Positions 16,610 to 23,328 of a DNA stretch of 64,000 nucleotides are shown here, piece by piece. Source of the stretch: Streptomyces griseocarneus. Its GTDB lineage: Bacteria; Actinomycetota; Actinomycetes; Streptomycetales; Streptomycetaceae. Position 1 is the first letter of the stretch, and each line of letters starts with the position of its first letter. The stretch covers positions 1 through 64,000 of the forward strand of contig PENC01000011.1 of the NCBI GenBank assembly GCA_003674045.1, given 5' to 3'. The position numbers and the translations under genes were made by a program. The notes under the pieces were generated by a model. The model was not told where the DNA came from. It did no database searches and saw only the letters and a program-made list of their open reading frames with translations.

Positions 16610-17470
16610 GTGGCTGAGCTGCGGACGGACCCGCTCACCGGCGTCCGCGTGGTCGTCAACGGCAACAGACAGGGCAGGCCGCGCAACCGCGCCGCGGACT
16701 GCCCCTTCTGCCCCGGCGGCCTGGAGGCACCCGCGCCGTACGCGGTCCGCCGGTTCCCCAACCGGTGGCCCGCGCTCGACGGACAGCGGTGCGAGGTGCT
16801 GCTCTACTGCCCGGAGCACGAGGCGTCCTGGAGCACCATGAGCCCCGCGCAGGCCGGGGCCGCGGTGGAGCTCTGGCACGACTGCACCGTCGCGCTGGGC
16901 TCCCGCCCGGACGTCGCCTACGTCCTGCTCTTCGAGAACCGGGGCGCCGACGCCGGGGCCACCGTGGACCACCCGCACGGCCAGGCGTTCGGCCTCGCCG
17001 AGGTCCCCGACGCCCCGGCCGCGCTGCTGGCCCGCGGCGGCAGGCTCGGGCGGTGCGCGCTGTGCGAGGCGCCGTCGAAGGAGCTGGTGGTCGCCGAGGA
17101 GGACGACTGGCTCGCCTGGGTGCCCCAGGCGCCGCTGTTCCCCTACGCCCTGCGGCTCGCGCCGCGCGAGCACGTCGCGGACCTGACCGAGGCCGGACCG
17201 GACGGGCGCGCCGCGCTGGCCGCCCTGCTGCGCACCGCGTTCGCCCGGCTCGACGCCCTGTTCGGCACCCCCGCCCCGTACTTCCTGTGGGTGCACCAGC
17301 GCCCCGCCGACGGCCGCGCCTGGCCGTGGGCGCATCTGTACGTGGAGATCAACGCCGTGTGGCGGGCCCCCGGGGTGCCCCGCTACATCGCGGCGGGCGA
17401 GCTGGGCAGCGGCATCTACTTCACGCCGCTGGAGCCGGAAGCGGCCGCCGCGCGCCTGAGGGAGGCGTGA
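16610..17470 (+). CDS. GalT-like nucleotidylyltransferase (HIT superfamily)
   Basis: The 286-residue protein has the zinc-type CPFCPGG motif near the N-terminus, RFPNRWPAL, and the nucleophile motif DHPHGQ (H121-P-H123), the hallmark of galactose-1-phosphate uridylyltransferase. In this setting it may activate the heptose 1-phosphate or supply UDP-galactose for GalE and the glycosyltransferases; context does not decide. GTG at 16610 follows AAAGGCGG and gives the usual AELRTDPLTG start. GTG at 16568 would overlap the dehydrogenase stop and is the alternative. It is the last gene of the rightward block. Confidence 0.85.
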   Translation: MAELRTDPLTGVRVVVNGNRQGRPRNRAADCPFCPGGLEAPAPYAVRRFPNRWPALDGQRCEVLLYCPEHEASWSTMSPAQAGAAVELWHDCTVALGSRPDVAYVLLFENRGADAGATVDHPHGQAFGLAEVPDAPAALLARGGRLGRCALCEAPSKELVVAEEDDWLAWVPQAPLFPYALRLAPREHVADLTEAGPDGRAALAALLRTAFARLDALFGTPAPYFLWVHQRPADGRAWPWAHLYVEINAVWRAPGVPRYIAAGELGSGIYFTPLEPEAAAARLREA

Positions 17471-17487
17471 TGCGGCGCTTCCGGCAA

Positions 17488-17522
17488 GGGCGGCTTCCCC
17501 GGCGTCCGGGGGGAGGCCGCCC
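17488..17522. terminator. hairpin between convergent genes
   Basis: GGGCGGC at 17488-17494 pairs with GCCGCCC at 17516-17522, and an inner CCCCGG/CCGGGG extends the stem. The position, between the GalT-like gene and the oppositely transcribed glycosyltransferase, suits a bidirectional terminator. There is no U-tract, as is usual in this GC-rich genome. Confidence 0.5.
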
Positions 17523-17541
17523 GGCCGTACGCGCACGCCCT

Positions 17542-18681
17542 TCACACCCCGGCGAGCTCCTTGAACTGCTCCACCAGCAGGGCGATGGGGTCCGGCGGGA
17601 TCTCGCGCCGTACGGCCTCGGCGGCCCGACGGCCGATCTCCGGCCACTCGGCGCGCCGCTGCCAGGCCCGCTCCAGCGCCTCGTCGAAGCAGGCGGCCGC
17701 GGGGGCGGCGGCGACGAACCCGGTGACGCCGTCCTCCAGCAGCTCGGCGTTGCCCGCCACGTCGCTGACCACCACCGGCCTGCCGCACAGCATCGCCTCG
17801 ACGATAACCGTCGGCAGGCCCTCGGCACGGGAGCTCAGCACGAGCGCGTGGTGGGTGCGCCAGATGCTCTCGATGTCCTCCGCGTACCCGGCGAACTCGA
17901 CGTTCGACAGGTCCAGCCGGTCGCGCAGCGCCCGCAGCACGCGCTCGTACGCGCCCGACCCGTAGAGGGAGAGCGTCACCGGCCGCTCGCGCCACTTGGG
18001 CCGGGCGAGCACGTCGAAGAGCACGTCGTGGCCCTTGCCGTTGGGGTCGAGACGGGCCAGGCAGGCCAGCCGCACCCGGCCGTCGTCCTCCGGCCAGGGC
18101 GGGGCCGCGGCGTAGTCCACCTTGAAGTGGCAGCGCACCACGCGCCCGTTGGCGATCGGCCCGCCCACCTGGCGCTCCGTCAGCCGCCGGTTGCCCTCCG
18201 AGACGAAGAAGGACGCCAGCGCCCCCTCGTAGCCGCGCGCCAGCCGCTCGGCGACGTCGTCGGGGCACCACTCGCAGTCGGACGCCGAGTTGGCGTACGC
18301 GACGTAGGGGACGCCCCTGCGCCGGCACTCCTCCATCCAGCCGAGCCCCTCGTAGTTGTCCCCCTGGGAGACGACGACGAAATCGGGGCGGAGCTTCTCC
18401 AGGATGCTCGACTGCCGCTCGGACCAGGGGAGTTCATGGACCGGACGCTGGTCGTACGGCGCCGGGTCCCACCTGCGGTGCACCGTGCACCCGGCCCGCT
18501 CCAGCGCGGCCAGCTCGGCCGGGACCTCCTCCCAGCCCTTGACGCTCGCGTGGATGTCGGCGCCCTCGCGGAGCCAGTGCCCCGCGGCCAGCGCCCAGTT
18601 GGTCTCGCTCGGGCCCCAGGGAGCCGATTCATTGGCCGAGGCGAAGAGAATCCGGGGTGTGCTCCGATCCGTCCGACCCAT
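17542..18681 (-). CDS. glycosyltransferase family 4
   Basis: This 379-residue GT-B enzyme has the C-terminal donor site of GT4: RVRLACLARLDPNGKGHDVL, LYGSGAYERVLRAL, VEFAGYAEDIESIWRTHHALVLSSRAEGLPTVIVEAMLCGRPVV and AELLEDGVTGFV. It uses a nucleotide sugar and retains anomeric configuration. It is the only gene of the cluster core on the minus strand apart from the kinase. With the GT2 enzyme at 10149 there are two sugar transfers, as expected for a pseudotrisaccharide. ATG at 18681 is preceded by GGAGGGTGAT; upstream in-frame sequence would invade the divergent phosphatase gene. Confidence 0.9.
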   Translation of the reverse strand: MGRTDRSTPRILFASANESAPWGPSETNWALAAGHWLREGADIHASVKGWEEVPAELAALERAGCTVHRRWDPAPYDQRPVHELPWSERQSSILEKLRPDFVVVSQGDNYEGLGWMEECRRRGVPYVAYANSASDCEWCPDDVAERLARGYEGALASFFVSEGNRRLTERQVGGPIANGRVVRCHFKVDYAAAPPWPEDDGRVRLACLARLDPNGKGHDVLFDVLARPKWRERPVTLSLYGSGAYERVLRALRDRLDLSNVEFAGYAEDIESIWRTHHALVLSSRAEGLPTVIVEAMLCGRPVVVSDVAGNAELLEDGVTGFVAAAPAAACFDEALERAWQRRAEWPEIGRRAAEAVRREIPPDPIALLVEQFKELAGV

Positions 18682-18732
18682 TTTCGGTATCACCCTCCAG
18701 GACAGAAGACGGGGAATGAACAGGACCGTAAC

Positions 18733-19326
18733 GTGAAATACGCCGCGACGGAAGTGCGCAGCCACCGGAAAAGCCGCCCCGGCTTGCCGGAGGCATTCTT
18801 TCTGGACAGGGACGGGACGCTGAACGAGAAGCCGCCGCCGGGCGAATACATCACGTCCCCGCGGCAATTGACACTGCTGCCCGGCGCAGCCGCCGCGGTC
18901 CGCCGGATCAACGCCGCCGCCCGCCCGGCCATTCTGGTGACGAATCAGCGGGGTGTGGCCCGCGGCCTCATGTCGGAAAGCGACCTGGCCGCCGTCCAGA
19001 ACCGGCTGACGGAATTACTGCGGGAGCACGGTGCTTTTCTGGACGCCTGCTATTGCTGCGTCCACGAGAAGGGCGACTGCCACTGCCGCAAACCGTCCCC
19101 CGGCCTGCTGACGCGTGCCGCGGGGGACTTCCCGCACCTCGACCTCCGCAACACCGTCATGATCGGCGACACGGAGACGGACGTCCTGGCGGGCCGGGCC
19201 GCGGGCACCGCCACGGTGCGGCTGACCGACGCGCCCGGCGACACCGCGGCGGACCTCGTCGCCCCCGACCTGCGGACCGCGGTCGATCTTTTGCTGAAGT
19301 CTCCCGCCGAGAAGCCTCCTCGCTGA
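18733..19326 (+). CDS. HAD-IIIA heptose bisphosphatase (GmhB-like)
   Basis: The 197-residue HAD phosphatase has FFLDRDGTLNEKP (D25 nucleophile, D27), VTNQRGVARG, the zinc-site cysteines CYCCVHEKGDCHCRKP and MIGDTETDVLAGRAAG. This is the D-glycero-D-manno-heptose 1,7-bisphosphate 7-phosphatase pattern. Together with the SIS isomerase and GHMP kinase it completes the standard route to heptose 1-phosphate. GTG at 18733 has AGGA seven bases upstream. The coding end runs into a tandem repeat and is followed by galE after 45 bases. Confidence 0.88.
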   Translation: MKYAATEVRSHRKSRPGLPEAFFLDRDGTLNEKPPPGEYITSPRQLTLLPGAAAAVRRINAAARPAILVTNQRGVARGLMSESDLAAVQNRLTELLREHGAFLDACYCCVHEKGDCHCRKPSPGLLTRAAGDFPHLDLRNTVMIGDTETDVLAGRAAGTATVRLTDAPGDTAADLVAPDLRTAVDLLLKSPAEKPPR

Positions 19327-19362
19327 AAAACCTCCCCGCTGAGAAGCCCTCCCGCTGAAAGG
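19299..19362. repeat. four tandem 16-bp units across the gmhB-like 3' end and galE leader
   Basis: The four units start at 19299, 19315, 19331 and 19347. The last three share a CCTCC-CGCTGA-AA pattern and the first is diverged. Since 16 is not a multiple of three, the phosphatase frame drifts and its stop falls in the second unit. The array also places AAAGGTGA, the galE ribosome binding site, just after the fourth unit. Confidence 0.7.
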
Positions 19363-19371
19363 TGAAGACTG

Positions 19372-20346
19372 ATGAAGATCCTGGTGACCGGCGGCGCCGG
19401 CTACATCGGCAGTGTCGTCGCGCACCGGCTCGTCGAGGAGGGGCACCGCGTCACGGTCCTCGACGACCTGTCGACCGGCTTCGCCGAAGCCGTCCCCGAG
19501 GGCGCCGACCTCGTCCGCGGCACGATGGCCCGCGCGGCCGAGGTCCTCGGCGCCCCCGGCGGCCACGACGCCGTCGTGCACCTGGCCGGACGTGCCCTGA
19601 TCGACGACTCGGTGCGCCGCCCCGAGCGCTACTGGCAGGGCAATACCACCGAGTCCCTCACGCTCCTCGACGCCATGCTCGCCGCCGGGGTCGGCCGCAT
19701 CGTGTTCTCCTCCACCGCCGCCGTCTACGGGCAGCCGGAGCGCGTCCCGATCGAGGAGAACGCCCCCACCGTCCCCACCAACCCCTACGGCGACTCCAAG
19801 CTCGCCGTGGACCTGGCGCTCACCGCCTACGCCCGCGCCCACGGCCTGGCCGCCGTCAGCCTGCGCTACTTCAACGTGGCCGGAGCCGTCGGACGGTTCG
19901 GCGAACGGCACACGCCCGAGACCCACATCATCCCGCTGGCCCTGGACGCGGCCCTGGGCCGGCGCCCGGAGTTCGCCGTGTTCGGCGACGACTACCCGAC
20001 ACCCGACGGCACCTGCGTCCGGGACTTCGTCCACGTCGCCGACATCGCGGAGGCCCACGTGGCCGCGCTGCGCGGGGCCGTGCCCGGCGAGCACCGGGTC
20101 CACAACATGGGCAACGGCACCGGCTTCTCCGTACGGGAGGTGCTGGCCGCCGTGGGCCGGGCCGCGGGCCGCCCGGTGCCCACCAGGAACGCGCCCCGGC
20201 GCCCCGGCGACCCCGCGGTCCTCGTCGCCTCCAACGAGCGGATCCGCCGCGAACTCGGCTGGAAACCGGACCGGCCGGACCTCGACACCATGATCGAGGA
20301 CGCGTACCGCTTCCACCGCGAGCTCCACGGGGACGGGGCCCGGTGA
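19372..20346 (+). CDS. galE: UDP-glucose 4-epimerase GalE family
   Basis: The 324-residue extended SDR begins LVTGGAGYIGSVVAHRL and has FSSTAAVYG, the catalytic NPYGDSK (Y139, K143), LRYFNVAGA and the GalE-type TPDGTCVRDFVHVADIAEAHV. It should interconvert UDP-glucose and UDP-galactose with bound NAD. In hygromycin B biosynthesis a galactosyl unit is attached and then epimerised to talose, so a dedicated GalE suits that model. AAAGGTGA precedes the ATG. It converges with the kinase gene 26 bases downstream. Confidence 0.88.
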   Translation: MKILVTGGAGYIGSVVAHRLVEEGHRVTVLDDLSTGFAEAVPEGADLVRGTMARAAEVLGAPGGHDAVVHLAGRALIDDSVRRPERYWQGNTTESLTLLDAMLAAGVGRIVFSSTAAVYGQPERVPIEENAPTVPTNPYGDSKLAVDLALTAYARAHGLAAVSLRYFNVAGAVGRFGERHTPETHIIPLALDAALGRRPEFAVFGDDYPTPDGTCVRDFVHVADIAEAHVAALRGAVPGEHRVHNMGNGTGFSVREVLAAVGRAAGRPVPTRNAPRRPGDPAVLVASNERIRRELGWKPDRPDLDTMIEDAYRFHRELHGDGAR

Positions 20347-20372
20347 AAGGCCCCGCCCCCGCGGCCGCTCCG

Positions 20373-21347
20373 TCAGACGCCCCAGAGCAGGCGCGCCAGC
20401 TCGCCGAGGTCCTCGACGCCGGTCAGGTCGGCGGGGACCTCCTCCAGCACGTCGAAGTCGTGCAGGAACGTGAACTGGAGCATCTCCTCGGCGAAGCCGC
20501 CGGACACCTCCCACCCGGCGCCCTCCAGCGCCGCGGCGAGCAGCCCCTTGTCGGCCCGGAACGCGTTGAGGTGCAGCTGCACGAGGCTGTAACGCGGATC
20601 GCCCGCGTAGACGTCGGTGAAGTCGATCAGGCCGGTGACCCGCTCGGCCGCCGGGTCGACGAAGAGGTTCGTGCCGTGCAGGTCCCCGTGGACCAGCACC
20701 GGCTTGCGCCCGGCCAGCAGCGCGTCCACGTCGGGCAGGAAGTCCGGGACGTCAGCCAGGAGCCGGGGGGAGAGGTAGCCCCACTCCCGGTGGTCCTCCA
20801 GCGTGTCCTCCCGGCGCTCGCGCAGCAGCTCGGCGAAGACGTCCGCATCCGGCCGCAGCGCGGCCGAACCCGTCAGCGGCACCTCGTGCACCTGCCGCAC
20901 CAGCGCGCCGAGCCGCCGCGCGAGGGACAACTGCCGGGGCCGGTCCAGTGCAGGCATCGCCTCCCGCCAGGTGACCCCGGAGGCCGTCTCCATCACCAGG
21001 AACGGCCACGGCCAGGCATCCGTGCCGGGCCGCAGCTCCCCGCGCGCCACTAGCCGGGGAATCGGCAGACCGTGCCCCTGAAGGACCTCGTACGCCTCCA
21101 GCTCGGCGGCGTGGTTCTCCGGACCGCACCAGTGCTCGCCGTAGAGCTTGACGGCCAGACCGGTGTCGGTGAGCAGCACCGGATTGGTGCTCTCACCGGG
21201 AATGCGCAGTGCGCCGGGGGCGGCGAGGGAGAGGGAATCCAGTGCCCGACGCACCCAGGGCTCCCAGAAATCCAGGTCGTTACGGAGTTTCGCATAGATG
21301 TCGTCCGAGGTGATTTCGCCGAGATCCGTGGGACGGTTTTCCGGCAC
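20373..21347 (-). CDS. aminoglycoside phosphotransferase, hygromycin B 7''-O-kinase-like
   Basis: The 324-residue APH-fold kinase has VLVHGDLHGTNLFVD (Brenner motif; H220, D222, N227) and LIDFTDVYAGDPRYSLVQL (metal-binding Asp). Long stretches read like the hygromycin B 7''-O-phosphotransferase of Streptomyces hygroscopicus as I remember it: ITSDDIYAKLRND-FWEP, RIPGESTNPVL, EHWCGPE, RGELRPGT-AWPWPFLVM and LRERRE-TLEDHR-WGYLSPRLL. It is therefore the likely self-resistance gene and points to a destomic-acid-like unit in the product. GTG at 21347 is chosen because GGGAG lies seven bases before it. It is divergent from the ABC exporter. Confidence 0.88.
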   Translation of the reverse strand: MPENRPTDLGEITSDDIYAKLRNDLDFWEPWVRRALDSLSLAAPGALRIPGESTNPVLLTDTGLAVKLYGEHWCGPENHAAELEAYEVLQGHGLPIPRLVARGELRPGTDAWPWPFLVMETASGVTWREAMPALDRPRQLSLARRLGALVRQVHEVPLTGSAALRPDADVFAELLRERREDTLEDHREWGYLSPRLLADVPDFLPDVDALLAGRKPVLVHGDLHGTNLFVDPAAERVTGLIDFTDVYAGDPRYSLVQLHLNAFRADKGLLAAALEGAGWEVSGGFAEEMLQFTFLHDFDVLEEVPADLTGVEDLGELARLLWGV

Positions 21348-21399
21348 AGTGCGACTCCCGTTCTGTGCGGCAGCGGGGATTGGCGGCGGAATTCGCCTC

Positions 21400-21427
21400 A
21401 GGCTAGCACGCGGGACGGTGCAGGCAA
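21400..21427 (-). promoter_or_regulatory. candidate promoter of the resistance kinase
   Basis: On the minus strand TTGCCT (21427-21422) and TAGCCT (21405-21400) are separated by 16 bases. Transcription would start near 21393, leaving a leader of about 46 bases. On the plus strand TAGGTT at 21451-21456 may be the -10 element for the exporter genes, but its -35 partner is weak. Confidence 0.45.
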
Positions 21428-21489
21428 CACGAAGTCCCTTCATCCACCGGTAGGTTGGGAAGCAGCAGCCGAGGACGCGGAAAAGAGAA

Positions 21490-21522
21490 CGTGAGGAGCC
21501 CGCACAGCGTGAGGAGCCCGCA
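21490..21522 (+). repeat. duplicated ribosome-binding segment before the exporter
   Basis: A 15-base sequence (CGTGAGGAGCCCGCA) occurs at 21490-21504 and again, unchanged, at 21508-21522. Each copy carries a GAGGAG ribosome binding site. A GTG at 21491 opens an 11-codon frame reading RSPHSVRSPH after the start residue; its TGA overlaps the exporter TTG start. Confidence 0.75.
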
Positions 21523-23328
21523 TTGAGCGCCGATCCCGTCACCGCCCGCAGGCCAGGTTCGTCACTCGCCTCCCTCCGGCGGCTCGCCCCGTATCTGAAA
21601 CCCGTCCGCCGGCCCGTCCTGGGAGCGCTCGCCGCTACCCTCGCCGCCCAGCTGTGCGGGCTCTCCATCCCCCTGGTGGTCCAGCGGATCATCGACGGCC
21701 CCTTCACCACCCGCGACTACGGCGGCCTGCCCTGGCTGATCGCCCTCGTGGCCGTGCTCGGCGCCGGGGAGGCCCTGCTCTTCTACGCGCGCCGCAAGCT
21801 GATCGCCCGCCCCACCGCCCTGGTGGAGGCGCGCCTGCGGAACGACCTCCTGCGCCACCTGCTGCGCATGCACGTGTCCTTCCACGACCGCTGGCAGACC
21901 GGCCAGTTGCTCTCCCGCGCCGTGGGCGACCTGGTGACACTGCGGAAGTACCTGGCCTTCGCGGCGCTCTTCCTGATCGTCAACAGCGTGACCCTCGTCG
22001 TCGGCCTGGGGCTGCTGTTCACCATCGCGCCCCTGCTCGCCCTCGTCGGACTGTGCAGCGCCGCGCCGCTGTTGCTCATCTCCTACATCAACGAGACCCG
22101 CTACAAGGTCGTGGCCCGCCGCATCCAGGACCAGTCGGGCGACCTCACCACGATCGTCGAGGAGACCATGCTGGGCATGCGGCTGCTGAAGTCCTTCGGC
22201 CGCGCCCACGTCCGCACCCGGATCTTCCACGACCAGGCCCGCCTGCTGCGCGGCAGCGAGCTGCACATCGTCCGCATCATGGCGGCCCTCTCCGCCGCCG
22301 TGCTCGTCCTGCCCGAACTCGGCATCGCCGGACTGCTCGCCGTCGGCACCGCGGGCATCATCCACGGCAGCCTCACCCTCGGCGACGTCGTCGCCGCCAT
22401 CACCATCAGCACCTACCTCCGCTGGCCCACCGAGTGCATCGGCTGGGCCCTGTCCGAGACGAGCACGGCCGCGTCGGCCTGCGACCGCTACTGGGAACTC
22501 CGCGACAGCGCCTCGGCCGTCACCGACCCGGCGCCGGACCGGACACGCGCCCGGCGGCCCGCCGCCGCACCGCCCCGCGGCCATCTCCGCTTCGAGGACG
22601 TCCACTTCCAACACCCCGGCGCCCCCCGGCCCCTGCTGCGCGGCGTCGACCTGGAGGTGCGCCCCGGCGAGACCATGGCCCTCGTCGGCGCCACCGGCTC
22701 CGGCAAGACCACCCTGACCGCCCTCGTGCCCCGGCTCACCGACGTGACGGCGGGCCGGGTCACCCTCGACGGCGTGGACGTGCGCGACCTGCCCCTGCAC
22801 GACCTGCGCGCCCGCATCGGCTGCGCCTTCGAGGACGCGATGCTCTCCTCCGCCGGCATCCGCGAGAACGTCGCCCTCGGCGTCCCGGACGCGTCGGAGC
22901 ACGACATCCGCGAGGCCCTGCGCATCGCCTGCGCCGAGGAGTTCGCCGACGGCCTGCGCCCGCACGGCCTCGACACCCGCATCGGCGAACAGGGCCTCGC
23001 CCTCTCCGGCGGCCAGCGTCAGCGCCTCGCCCTCGCCAGGGCCGTCCTCGGCAGGCCCGCCCTGCTCGTCCTCGACGACCCGCTCTCCGCCCTGGACCTG
23101 CACACCGAGGCCGAGGTGGAGAAGGCGCTGCGCCGCGTGCTGACCGACGCGACCGCACTCGTCGTGGCCCACCGCCCCAACACGGCACGGATGGCCGACC
23201 GGGTCGCCGTCCTCGCCGACGGACGGATCACGGCCGTCGGCACCCACCGGGAACTGCTCGCGAGCTGTCCCCACTACCGGGACCTGATGTCCGCACCGGA
23301 GCCCTGGCAGGAGGCGATGCCGCGGTGA
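21523..23328 (+). CDS. ABC exporter half-transporter, subunit 1 (StrV/LmrC-like)
   Basis: This 601-residue protein has an N-terminal six-helix exporter domain (about residues 20-320) and a C-terminal ATPase: Walker A GATGSGKTT (K395), canonical signature LSGGQRQR and Walker B LLVLDDP. The residue after the Walker B Asp is Asp rather than the catalytic Glu, so its own hydrolytic site is degenerate. The partner gene at 23325 overlaps by four bases. Such heterodimeric exporters accompany streptomycin-type clusters and would export the sugar product. TTG at 21523 has GAGGAG upstream. Confidence 0.9.
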   Translation: MSADPVTARRPGSSLASLRRLAPYLKPVRRPVLGALAATLAAQLCGLSIPLVVQRIIDGPFTTRDYGGLPWLIALVAVLGAGEALLFYARRKLIARPTALVEARLRNDLLRHLLRMHVSFHDRWQTGQLLSRAVGDLVTLRKYLAFAALFLIVNSVTLVVGLGLLFTIAPLLALVGLCSAAPLLLISYINETRYKVVARRIQDQSGDLTTIVEETMLGMRLLKSFGRAHVRTRIFHDQARLLRGSELHIVRIMAALSAAVLVLPELGIAGLLAVGTAGIIHGSLTLGDVVAAITISTYLRWPTECIGWALSETSTAASACDRYWELRDSASAVTDPAPDRTRARRPAAAPPRGHLRFEDVHFQHPGAPRPLLRGVDLEVRPGETMALVGATGSGKTTLTALVPRLTDVTAGRVTLDGVDVRDLPLHDLRARIGCAFEDAMLSSAGIRENVALGVPDASEHDIREALRIACAEEFADGLRPHGLDTRIGEQGLALSGGQRQRLALARAVLGRPALLVLDDPLSALDLHTEAEVEKALRRVLTDATALVVAHRPNTARMADRVAVLADGRITAVGTHRELLASCPHYRDLMSAPEPWQEAMPR

